A DNA stretch of 64,000 bases, from NCBI GenBank assembly GCA_017408735.1, contig JAFQUB010000017.1:1-64000 (forward strand), read 5' to 3'. The notes below the pieces were generated by a model. The model was given only the letters and a program-made list of their open reading frames with translations, made no database searches and was not told where the DNA came from. This stretch comes from Lachnospiraceae bacterium. GTDB lineage: Bacteria > Bacillota > Clostridia > Lachnospirales > Lachnospiraceae. Position numbers and translations under genes: made by a program. Numbering within the stretch: the first letter of the stretch is position 1; every line of letters starts with the position of its first letter. Shown in pieces: positions 9,917-17,831 of this stretch.

Positions 9917-11410
9917 ATGCAAATCGAGATGCGAGGTATTGACAAATCATTTGGCAGTAACGCGGTTTTGAAAAATGCAGGCTTCCTATTGGATCATGGA
10001 GAAATTCACGCTCTTATGGGGGAAAATGGTGCCGGAAAATCTACTTTGATGAAGATTTTAACAGGCGTGTATACAAGAGATGCCGGAACTGTAATTGTCG
10101 ATGGTCAGGAAGTTTGCTACCAAAATCCTCAGGAAGCAGAAAAAGCCGGAATCGTATTTATTCATCAGGAATTGAACGTATTATTTGACCTGACTGTGGA
10201 AGAAAATATGTTCCTTGGAAAAGAAATTAAGAAAGCTTTTGGCGTATGTGACAAAAAGGCAATGCGTCAGGAAGTAGAGAAAATTCTCGACAAGCTGGGA
10301 GTAAAGATTGATCCGGCACAGAGAATGAGTGAATTATCTGTAGGTCAGCAGCAGATGATAGAAATTGCAAAAGCCCTGATGGTGGACGCAAAGGTTATTA
10401 TTATGGATGAACCTACAGCAGCTCTTACTCAAAGTGAAACAGATGTATTGTTTGAAGTAGTGAAATCTTTGAAAGCAAAAGGCGTTTCCATCGTTTATAT
10501 TTCTCATCGTATGGAAGAAATCTTCTATCTTTGCGACAGAATTACTATATTGCGTGATGGTTCCTATATTGGAACTAAGAAAATCGCGGATACTGATATG
10601 AATGATGTTGTTAAGATGATGATTGGTAGAGAGATTGGAGAACGTTACCCGGTAAGAGATGTAAAAATTGGAGATGTAGTTTTGGAAGTAAAAGGTCTTA
10701 CTTGTCCGGGGGTTTTCAAAGATGTTAATTTTCAGGTGCATGCAGGAGAGGTTCTTGGCGTTTCCGGTCTGATGGGAGCAGGAAGAACAGAAATCATGCA
10801 GGCGATATTTGGAAATATGTCACATGTAACAGGAAGTCTTTATTTGAATGGACAAGAGATTAAGAACAAAAGTCCGCAGGCTGCTATGGCAAATGGCTTA
10901 GGTTTCATTACAGAAGACCGTAAGGTAGAGGGACTGATGCTGGAAGAGAGTATTATGAAAAATATTTCTTTGGCAAACCTTGGAAAAATCTCAAAAGCCG
11001 GTGTTCTTAATAAGCAAGAAGAGAAAGAATTGGTTCAAAAAGGGATAGAAGAAGTACATATCAAATGTACAGGTCCTCAACATGAATGTAATAACCTTAG
11101 TGGTGGTAATCAGCAAAAAGTTGTTTTTGCCAAGTGGATTCATACGAATCCAAAGGTTCTGATTCTTGACGAACCGACCAGAGGTGTTGACATTGGAGCA
11201 AAGAAGGAAATCTATAATATTATAAATGATCTTGCTGCCCAAGGTGTTGCCATTATTATGGTATCATCAGAACTTCCGGAAGTTCTCGGTATGTCAGACC
11301 GGATTATGGTAGTCAGAGAAGGTGTTGTAAGAGGTTGCCTTGCAAAAGAAAAAGCAAATCAGGAAAATATTATGATTTTAGCGACAGGAGGGGATTTAGA
11401 TGAAAAATAA
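9917..11410 (+). CDS. rbsA: Ribose ABC importer, tandem ATPase subunit
   Basis: A 497-aa ATPase with two nucleotide-binding domains. The first has Walker A GENGAGKST, signature LSVGQQQM and Walker B VIIMDEPTAALT. The second has the degenerate P-loop SGLMGAGRTE usual for this subfamily, signature LSGGNQQK and LILDEPTRGVDIGAK. It energises import through RbsC with ligand from RbsB. The start follows GAAAGGAGGG. Its end overlaps rbsC by 11 nt. Confidence 0.96.
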   Translation: MQIEMRGIDKSFGSNAVLKNAGFLLDHGEIHALMGENGAGKSTLMKILTGVYTRDAGTVIVDGQEVCYQNPQEAEKAGIVFIHQELNVLFDLTVEENMFLGKEIKKAFGVCDKKAMRQEVEKILDKLGVKIDPAQRMSELSVGQQQMIEIAKALMVDAKVIIMDEPTAALTQSETDVLFEVVKSLKAKGVSIVYISHRMEEIFYLCDRITILRDGSYIGTKKIADTDMNDVVKMMIGREIGERYPVRDVKIGDVVLEVKGLTCPGVFKDVNFQVHAGEVLGVSGLMGAGRTEIMQAIFGNMSHVTGSLYLNGQEIKNKSPQAAMANGLGFITEDRKVEGLMLEESIMKNISLANLGKISKAGVLNKQEEKELVQKGIEEVHIKCTGPQHECNNLSGGNQQKVVFAKWIHTNPKVLILDEPTRGVDIGAKKEIYNIINDLAAQGVAIIMVSSELPEVLGMSDRIMVVREGVVRGCLAKEKANQENIMILATGGDLDEK

Positions 11411-12329
11411 GAAGATTAATTTTCAGGATTTTGGTGCATTGATTGCGCTGATTCTTTTGGTAGTTGTAATAGGGATATTTAGCCCGGAATTTCGTACTCC
11501 GTCAAACTTTTTATCCTTGCTTAGACAATCCTCCATCAATGGACTTATCGCATTTGGTATGACCTGCGTTATTCTTACAGGTGGAATTGATTTGTCGGTA
11601 GGTTCGGTATTGGCACTTACCACAGCACTTTGTGCAGGATTTATTTCCAATGGAATGCCGGTAGGAGTGGCAATGATTCTTTCGTTGATTTTAGGAACAG
11701 CATTTGGTGCAATCAGTGGTTTTATGGTAACAAAAGGACGTCTGCAACCATTTATTGCAACACTTATTACAATGACTGTGTTCCGAGGATTAACCTTAAT
11801 TTATATGAATGGTAAACCAATTTCTAATCTTGGAAGCAGTTCTTTACTTAAATTTGTAGGAAAAGGAAGTGTTCTTGGAATACCATTTCCGGTTATTTTG
11901 TTTATTGTGGTATTTATCGTATTTATGTTTGTTTTGGAAAAAACCACCTTTGGCCGCAGGGTCTATGCCACAGGAAGTAATGCTCAGGCGGCGAAACTTG
12001 CAGGGGTTAACATTAACAAAACAAAATTGATTACATATGCAATTTCTGGTTGCATGGCAGCTTTATCTGGGTTGATTCTTTTATCAAGACTTGGTTCTGC
12101 ACAGCCAACGCTTGGTGATGGATATGAATTAGATGCAATCGCATCTGTAGCTCTTGGCGGAACCAGTATGAATGGTGGCCGGGGACGTATTTGGGGAACA
12201 TTTGTCGGAGTTCTTATTATCGCAGTTTTGAACAATGGTCTTAACATTCTTGGAGTATCTTCATACTACCAAGATGTGGTAAAAGGTATTGTAATTTTGA
12301 TTGCGGTATTATCTGACAGGAAACGTTAA
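11400..12329 (+). CDS. rbsC: Ribose ABC importer, permease subunit
   Basis: A 309-aa integral membrane permease of the RbsC/XylH family with many hydrophobic segments. The family motifs GGIDLSVGSVLAL and the C-terminal GTSMNGGRGRIWGTFVGV are intact. Translation is probably coupled to rbsA by the 11-nt overlap. Confidence 0.96.
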   Translation: MKNKKINFQDFGALIALILLVVVIGIFSPEFRTPSNFLSLLRQSSINGLIAFGMTCVILTGGIDLSVGSVLALTTALCAGFISNGMPVGVAMILSLILGTAFGAISGFMVTKGRLQPFIATLITMTVFRGLTLIYMNGKPISNLGSSSLLKFVGKGSVLGIPFPVILFIVVFIVFMFVLEKTTFGRRVYATGSNAQAAKLAGVNINKTKLITYAISGCMAALSGLILLSRLGSAQPTLGDGYELDAIASVALGGTSMNGGRGRIWGTFVGVLIIAVLNNGLNILGVSSYYQDVVKGIVILIAVLSDRKR

Positions 12330-12371
12330 TTTAAAATACTTATGTTGATAAACAATAAGGAGGAGATTGGT

Positions 12372-13313
12372 ATGAGAATTAGAAAGTTAATGGCTGTAGT
12401 AATGACAGTAGCAATGGCATTTACAATGGTAGCATGTGGTGGAACCTCAACATCAGGTGAAAGTTCAGGTGATACATCAGGAGAAACTTCAACAGAAGCA
12501 TCAGGAACTGTCGGATTTTCTGTTTCTACCTTAAACAATCCATTTTTCGTAACTCTTACAGATGGTGCGGAAGCAAAAGCGAAAGAAGCAGGTATAGAAC
12601 TGATTGTAGTTGATGCAGGTGATGACGCTGCAAAACAGGCAAGTGATATTGAAGACCTTCTGTCCAAAAATATCAGCGTTCTGATTGTTAACCCGGTAGA
12701 TTCTGACGCAGTGGCACCGGCTGTGGAAGATGCTATTGCACAGGGTGTTAAAGTAATTGCAGTAGACCGTGGTGTCAATGGTGTGGAAATCGATTGCTCT
12801 ATCGCTTCTGATAACGTTGCAGGTGCAAAGATGGCTACAGAATATCTGGTAACTCTGGTTGGAGAAGGTGCAAAAGTTGCTGAATTGGAAGGTGTACCGG
12901 GCGCAAGTGCAACAATTGACCGTGGAGAAGGTTTCCATGTTGTAGCTGATGAACAGTTGGATGTGGTTTCTAAACAGACGGCTAACTTTAACCGTTCAGA
13001 AGGCATGACAGTTATGGAAAACATGCTTCAGGCAAATGCTGATATTCAGGGTGTATTTGCTCACAATGACGAAATGGCATTAGGAGCATTGGAAGCAATC
13101 AGCGGAAAAGAAATTGTTGTAGTTGGTTTTGACGCAACAGATGATGCCATTGCTGCAATCAAAGAAGGAAAAATGGCAGCAACAGTAGCTCAGCAGCCGG
13201 AACTTATGGGTTCAACAGCTGTAGAAACAGCAGTAAAATTACTTGCCGGAGAAACAGTAGAAGCATCTATTCCGGTAGAAGTTACATTAATTACAGCAGA
13301 TAATGCAGAATAA
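12372..13313 (+). CDS. rbsB: Ribose-binding lipoprotein
   Basis: A 313-aa periplasmic-binding-protein-like lipoprotein. The signal peptide ends in the lipobox FTMVAC, followed by a Ser/Thr/Gly/Glu linker typical of Gram-positive anchored binding proteins. The mature part has the type-1 sugar-binding fold (STLNNPFFVTLTDGAEAKAK, PVDSDAV, HNDEMALGA, GFDATDDA). The start is ATG 12372 behind AGGAGGAG; the in-frame start at 12342 precedes that site. A strong terminator follows. Confidence 0.95.
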   Translation: MRIRKLMAVVMTVAMAFTMVACGGTSTSGESSGDTSGETSTEASGTVGFSVSTLNNPFFVTLTDGAEAKAKEAGIELIVVDAGDDAAKQASDIEDLLSKNISVLIVNPVDSDAVAPAVEDAIAQGVKVIAVDRGVNGVEIDCSIASDNVAGAKMATEYLVTLVGEGAKVAELEGVPGASATIDRGEGFHVVADEQLDVVSKQTANFNRSEGMTVMENMLQANADIQGVFAHNDEMALGALEAISGKEIVVVGFDATDDAIAAIKEGKMAATVAQQPELMGSTAVETAVKLLAGETVEASIPVEVTLITADNAE

Positions 13314-13349
13314 GTTGTAAACAGGGTATAAGTACTTGTTTAGGATATC

Positions 13350-13387
13350 AAAAAGAGAGCATGCCGTGCAGGGCGTGCTCTCTTTTT
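13350..13387 (+). terminator. Terminator of the rbs operon
   Basis: A 16-bp stem with one G-T pair, starting AAAAAGAGAGC and ending GCTCTCTTTTT, around a 6-nt loop. Confidence 0.92.
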
Positions 13388-13395
13388 GTAACTGG

Positions 13396-13458
13396 GTACT
13401 TGACAATACCAAGTACTTGTGATAATTTGTTTTTAAGCTACTTGATAATGCCAAGTAG
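13396..13458 (+). promoter_or_regulatory. Two palindromic operators and promoter of the PadR gene
   Basis: Two perfect 7-bp inverted repeats with 7-nt spacers: GTACTTG/CAAGTAC at 13396-13416 and CTACTTG/CAAGTAG at 13438-13458, exactly 42 bp apart. TTGACA (13400-13405) lies inside the first, with a -10-like GATAAT at 13421, so binding would cover the promoter. A half-site AGTACTTG occurs at 13330. Autoregulation by the adjacent PadR protein is inferred. Confidence 0.65.
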
Positions 13459-13508
13459 ATGATGAAAGTGAAGTCTGGTAAGTGAATTAGAAAAAGAGAT
13501 GGTGAAAC

Positions 13509-13835
13509 ATGGACGATACGCAATTAATGAAGGGGATTTTGGAAGGCTGTGTCCTTGGGGTAATTGAAAAAGGAGAAACTTATGGCTATGAAATTTTATC
13601 TATTTTAGAAAAATGTGGTTTTGAAAGTCTGGGAGAAGGAACTCTTTATCCGGTGTTAACCAGACTGGATAAGAATGGTTTTATCAGCTGTAGAAAGGCA
13701 AAGTCCCCATTAGGACCAATTCGAAAATATTACAGTATTACAGAAACCGGCAGGCAGCGGTATGAAAGTTTCAAGGAAAACTATAAAAAGGTCACCGAAA
13801 GCGCCGAAAAAGTGTTGTTTGAAGGATGGGAGTAA
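13509..13835 (+). CDS. PadR-family transcriptional regulator
   Basis: A 108-aa winged-helix repressor of the PadR family: MKGILEGCVLGVIEKGETYGYEI opens the fold, EGTLYPVLTRLDKNGFI is the recognition helix region, and RKYYSITETGRQRYE is the wing. Small PadR proteins of this size usually repress a linked membrane-protein operon. Its stop is 4 nt before the next gene. Confidence 0.9.
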   Translation: MDDTQLMKGILEGCVLGVIEKGETYGYEILSILEKCGFESLGEGTLYPVLTRLDKNGFISCRKAKSPLGPIRKYYSITETGRQRYESFKENYKKVTESAEKVLFEGWE

Positions 13836-13839
13836 GAAC

Positions 13840-14937
13840 ATGGAAAGTTATCTGGTAGAAAAGAAAAACTTGAAAAATGAATATAAGGAATGTTTTGAAA
13901 GAGTGGAATCTTATGCTCTTTTAGAGAATGTGGATGAAAAAAATTTGGAAGAAATGATGATGAATCTGGTGGATGTGCTTTATACCGCTCAGAGAAAAGG
14001 CAAACCGCTGGAGAAGATTGTGGGAAAAGATATGGAGGCTTTTTGTAAAAGTTACTTTTCTGAGTATCACAGTGTAATTCAGTGGGTAAAGGGATTTCCA
14101 AAGTGGATTTATCGAATCAGTTGTCTTGAGTTGTTTTTTTATTTGTTTGAAATTGCAGTCCTATGGGAAGAAACTGATTTTCATTTACTGACAGCAACTA
14201 CGGATGTAAGTGGATATGCAGGCGGAGTTATTCTGGGACTTATTGTTGCATTATTGTCAAAGTATATAGGACAGAATCTGATATTCCGCGTAAAAAGGGT
14301 AAATGCCACCGTGGTTTCCATTATTTCAGTTGCAGTGTTTTTTATATGTTTGATTCCGGCGTCTGTTTTTCTGGCAGATAAGGTAATTGCCGTACCATTG
14401 CTTGCGGTTACGGTTCTTTGCATTGTGTATTGTATTGGATATAAAGTGATAGAACTTCGCACACGGTACCGGAAATATGGAACGATAAAGAAGCCGGTGG
14501 AGCCGGGAAGTGCAAAGGCAGTTTATCAGGCAACTATGGAAAAAAATATTGAGCAGTGGCCTGTAGAGTTACAAAAGACTTTTGAGAGGAAAAATAAAAA
14601 GCGCAGAAGAAGAGGCAAAACAGAGTTGACCATAGAAAAATACATGGAAAAGCTTCGCAGAGAATGTCAAATAGTAAAAATATGTGATGGTATAATCCGG
14701 CTGCTTTTATTGGCGCTGTGTATCGTTCCCATTGTTATGTTCTGGATGGATGATGGAATTTCCGGTGCAGTATTTGGTGGAGTAATTCTTCTTGCAATAT
14801 ATTATGGAATTTATAAGATTTTTATGGATAATAGTCTCTATAAAGCTCAGGAAGCCTATTTAAAACAGTGTGAGGAAGAGGGAATTACCATTCTTGAACT
14901 GGCAGAGCGGATTAAGGAAGCGGATGGAGAGGAGTAG
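13840..14937 (+). CDS. PadR-linked membrane protein, DUF1048-like N-terminus
   Basis: A 365-aa protein. Residues 1 to about 75 form a charged helical domain (LVDVLYTAQRKGKPLEKIVGKDMEAFCKSYFSEY) resembling the DUF1048-type domain found with PadR regulators. Four membrane helices, a basic stretch (RKNKKRRRRGKTELT) and two more helices follow. ATG 13840 is the start. It is a paralogue of the next gene, 5 nt downstream. Function unknown; a regulated membrane stress component is plausible. Confidence 0.7.
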   Translation: MESYLVEKKNLKNEYKECFERVESYALLENVDEKNLEEMMMNLVDVLYTAQRKGKPLEKIVGKDMEAFCKSYFSEYHSVIQWVKGFPKWIYRISCLELFFYLFEIAVLWEETDFHLLTATTDVSGYAGGVILGLIVALLSKYIGQNLIFRVKRVNATVVSIISVAVFFICLIPASVFLADKVIAVPLLAVTVLCIVYCIGYKVIELRTRYRKYGTIKKPVEPGSAKAVYQATMEKNIEQWPVELQKTFERKNKKRRRRGKTELTIEKYMEKLRRECQIVKICDGIIRLLLLALCIVPIVMFWMDDGISGAVFGGVILLAIYYGIYKIFMDNSLYKAQEAYLKQCEEEGITILELAERIKEADGEE

Positions 14938-14942
14938 GAGAA

Positions 14943-16022
14943 ATGGAAAGTTATATAGAAGAAAAACGAAAGTTGAAAAATGAATATCGGAATGTTTTTG
15001 AAAAGGTAGAAACATATGCGGCAGTGCGGTGTGTAGAGGTAGAAACCAGAGAGGAAATGCTGATGAATCTGGTGGATATGCTGTGTACGGCTCAGGAGGA
15101 AGGAAAGCCGGCAGAAAGAATCGTCGGAAAAGATATAGAGAAATTCTGCAAAGGTTATTTCTCCGAATATAACGATGCAGAAAGCAGAGTAAAGGGATTT
15201 CCAGGATGGTTGAATGTTATGTGTTGGTGCGTATTAGGGTTATGCTTACTGGAGTTTATTCCTACAGACCAGAATGCAAGCTTTCATATTATGACTGCAA
15301 AAGTAGAGTTGAGCGGTTATCTTTGTGGCATTTTAAGTGCAATTCTGGCAGAAATAGTTGTGCTGTTTTTAGGAAGACAGATGATGTTCCGGTTAAAGAA
15401 TATGAACAGAAAAATACTTTATGGTTTAAATGTGGTTTTGGTGCTGGTGTTTTTAGGAATAACGCTGTGTATCTTTGGGGAAAAAGAAAATGTGTTACAA
15501 GTGCCACTTTTTCCAGTGATGCTCTTTTGCACTGTGTATATCGCAGGCTATAAAATTGTAAAATTTATGATACGCTATAAAACATATGGCACAATAAGAA
15601 AACAGAAGAATCCGGAAAGTGAAACATTGGGCGAAGTTTTCAAAAAGACTTATCAGCAGACAATACAAAAGGAATTACCACTGGAGTTAACGAAGAAGTT
15701 TCATAAGAAAAATCAGGTGCTAAAAAGGAAAGGAAAAAGAGAAATTACGCCGGAAGAATATATGGGAATACTACGGGAAGAAAATAGACAGATAAAATAT
15801 GGAGGGATATTATTCCTGGTGTGGTTTGTTGTTATTTTGGGTGTATGGCTTTGGGGGATGACTGTGGAGATTACAGTTGTTGAAATTTTTGTGATACCGT
15901 GCTTTTTGGTTGGCTATTGCTGTTTTTATGGATGGATAATAAAATATATAAGATACGAGAAGCAGTGTTGGAACAATGTGGAAAGGATGGGATTACGGTA
16001 TTGGAACTGGCGGAGAGGGTAG
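14943..16022 (+). CDS. Paralogous PadR-linked membrane protein
   Basis: A 359-aa protein with the same architecture as its upstream neighbour: N-terminal helical domain (MLMNLVDMLCTAQEEGKPAERIVGKDIEKFCKGYFSEY, key residues AQ..GKP and GKDIEKFCK), four central helices, a basic linker and a final helix pair. The pair arose by tandem duplication. It is the last gene of the PadR operon, and the 178 bases downstream show no clear element beyond a ribosome-binding site. Confidence 0.7.
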   Translation: MESYIEEKRKLKNEYRNVFEKVETYAAVRCVEVETREEMLMNLVDMLCTAQEEGKPAERIVGKDIEKFCKGYFSEYNDAESRVKGFPGWLNVMCWCVLGLCLLEFIPTDQNASFHIMTAKVELSGYLCGILSAILAEIVVLFLGRQMMFRLKNMNRKILYGLNVVLVLVFLGITLCIFGEKENVLQVPLFPVMLFCTVYIAGYKIVKFMIRYKTYGTIRKQKNPESETLGEVFKKTYQQTIQKELPLELTKKFHKKNQVLKRKGKREITPEEYMGILREENRQIKYGGILFLVWFVVILGVWLWGMTVEITVVEIFVIPCFLVGYCCFYGWIIKYIRYEKQCWNNVERMGLRYWNWRRG

Positions 16023-16200
16023 AACTGGACGAGGATAAACATCATTACTAAAAAACGTGTAAATGCACAAAAATAAGGAGTGATAGGGAAGTATTTTGAA
16101 ATGCAATTCGAAAAAATACTAATTTGTCGTTTCATTTGATAAGTATTTGGTGTAAAATGACCATAGGGAATATTACTTTTAGTGGATAGGAGGGAAATAA

Positions 16201-17429
16201 TTGCAGAAAATAGCAATAAAATATTTAGGTCCTGTAAAAGAATTGGAAATGGATATTAAAGATTTTAATGTGCTTATAGGCGAACAGGCAACGGGAAAAA
16301 GTACTGTGGCAAAAGCAATATATTTTTTTAGAATAATTAAAACAACAATGACAGATTACCTTTGTCAGCTATATGATACTTCTTTATATAATGGAAATGA
16401 TGCCAGTAAAGGATTCAATAGTGTTTTGAAAAAAGAAAGAAATATATAAGCGTTAGATATTCTCCAAAACTGACTAAGGAAATAACACGTTTGGAAAAAG
16501 AGGCATTAGAATTATATGTTCAAAAACCTGATACTACTACGATAAGTCTTGCATATGCAAGCAAGGAGCGACTGAGAAATTATGATAATTTGAAGAATAG
16601 CGTGAATAGAATTTTTGACGATTTTAAAGAAACATATTATATACCGGCAGGACGTAGCATGATTACTTTGCTAGTTAATAATCGTTCATTGATTGAAAAT
16701 GATAATTTGGATTTGATAACACGACAATTTATGCAAATTATTGATAACATTCACGGAGCATTTTCTGATGGGATTCGTAATGTTCATAAGCGTTATCCGG
16801 ACGGAGAAAGAAAATTTGATGTTGGGAAAATTTCAGAAATGTTGATTTCTGATTTAAAAGGAGATTACCAATATACTGCGGGTAAAGAATATATAGTTAT
16901 ACAAGATAATGAATCCTGTAACGAGAAAATACCAATTAATTTTGCGTCTTCTGGTCAACAAGAAGTATTATGGTTGCTTAATCAATTGTATATTTTAATG
17001 TTGAAAAAAGAAAATGCGTTTGTAATTATAGAAGAACCAGAAGCACATTTATACCCGAATTTGCAGAACGAAGTAGTTGAATTTATTGCATATTTTGCCA
17101 ATATTAACAATAGTTCAATTTTGATTACAACACACAGTCCATATATATTGACTTCGGTAAATGCACTTTATTGTGCGGGAAAAGTAATTCAAGAATTTCA
17201 TGATTTGTCAAAGAAAGTATATGATATTATAGGTAATAAATGTGAAATATATCCTGAAAGAGTTACAGCATTCAAAATAAATAAAGATACTAGTGTTCAG
17301 AATTTGGTAAATGACAGCTTTGAAGAAATAAATACGGAAATGATTGATGAAATTTCAGATAGTGTAAATGAAAAATATATAGAGTTATTCTATCTTGTTT
17401 CTGAGAAAGATGTAGAGAAGGGAGAGTAA
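16201..17429 (+). pseudogene. Frameshifted AAA ATPase of the OLD/AAA_21 type
   Basis: A P-loop ATPase split between two frames. The first part (TTG 16201 to stop 16449) has Walker A GEQATGKST. The second (about 16430-17429) has Walker B VIIEEPEAHLYPNLQ, the signature-like SSGQQEVLW and the switch TTHSPYILTS. The break lies at a run of six A (16429-16434): a seventh A would restore the frame into KKYISVRYSPKL. Relative to what I recall of homologues, about 30 residues also seem missing at the joint. The DNA is clearly more AT-rich than its flanks. Such ATPases often belong to defence loci. It may be inactive, or rescued by slippage on the A run. Confidence 0.7.
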
Positions 17430-17430
17430 G

Positions 17431-17646
17431 ATGGGGAAAAAAGGTAGGTCAAACAATAAGACAGTTCCTAAGGGAGTAGAATTAAAAGAAAGACAGCTTT
17501 GGAAGAAGCTTGTACAAGTGGGAAATAAATCCCAAATAACCGATTTAGTACATTATGTGAAGGTTACTAAATCAGATAGATATAGTAATAATAATCAAAT
17601 AGTATGCTCGGCTAAATCACCTGTCATAATTCCATTTAAAAATTGA
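17431..17646 (+). CDS. Small basic protein paired with the AAA ATPase
   Basis: A 71-aa Lys/Asn-rich protein whose ATG lies one base after the ATPase stop, so the two are coupled. No known domain is recognised: there are no HNH, PIN or TOPRIM residues. It may be the shortened remains of a longer partner, since ATPases of this type are often followed by an effector gene. Confidence 0.5.
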   Translation: MGKKGRSNNKTVPKGVELKERQLWKKLVQVGNKSQITDLVHYVKVTKSDRYSNNNQIVCSAKSPVIIPFKN

Positions 17647-17717
17647 TGAATTTATAAAGATTTTAGAAACCCGCAAACCCAGTAAAATCAAGGGTTTGCA
17701 AAAATTATCAGAAAACT

Positions 17718-17760
17718 TTAGCACTCACCTCTTGACAGTGCTAACAACCGGTGCTATAGT
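17718..17760 (+). promoter_or_regulatory. CIRCE operator overlapping the clpB promoter
   Basis: CIRCE (HrcA operator) at 17718-17744: TTAGCACTC, 9 nt, CAGTGCTAA. Only the first base of the right arm differs from consensus. That same C completes a perfect -35 TTGACA (17732-17737), followed after 17 nt by TATAGT (17755-17760). HrcA binding would block polymerase directly, giving heat-shock control of clpB. Confidence 0.93.
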
Positions 17761-17831
17761 TGCAGTTAGGAACGAATAAAACACATTGAAACGTAGCAAA
17801 ATACGTTAGAATCATGTCAGGAGGTAGTGCA

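Noticed and set aside
12326-13024. 232-codon minus-strand ORF opposite rbsB
   Set aside because: It is a Ser/Thr/Ala-rich shadow of the rbsB frame with no ribosome-binding site and no domain.
16429-16435. A6G run as a programmed -1 frameshift site
   Set aside because: In the ATPase frame the codons are AAA AAA GAA, not the A-AAA-AAG phase required, and no stimulatory stem is evident. Mutation is simpler.
17673-17699. Hairpin GCAAACCC/GGGTTTGC as a terminator
   Set aside because: No T-run follows on either strand, so termination is unsupported.
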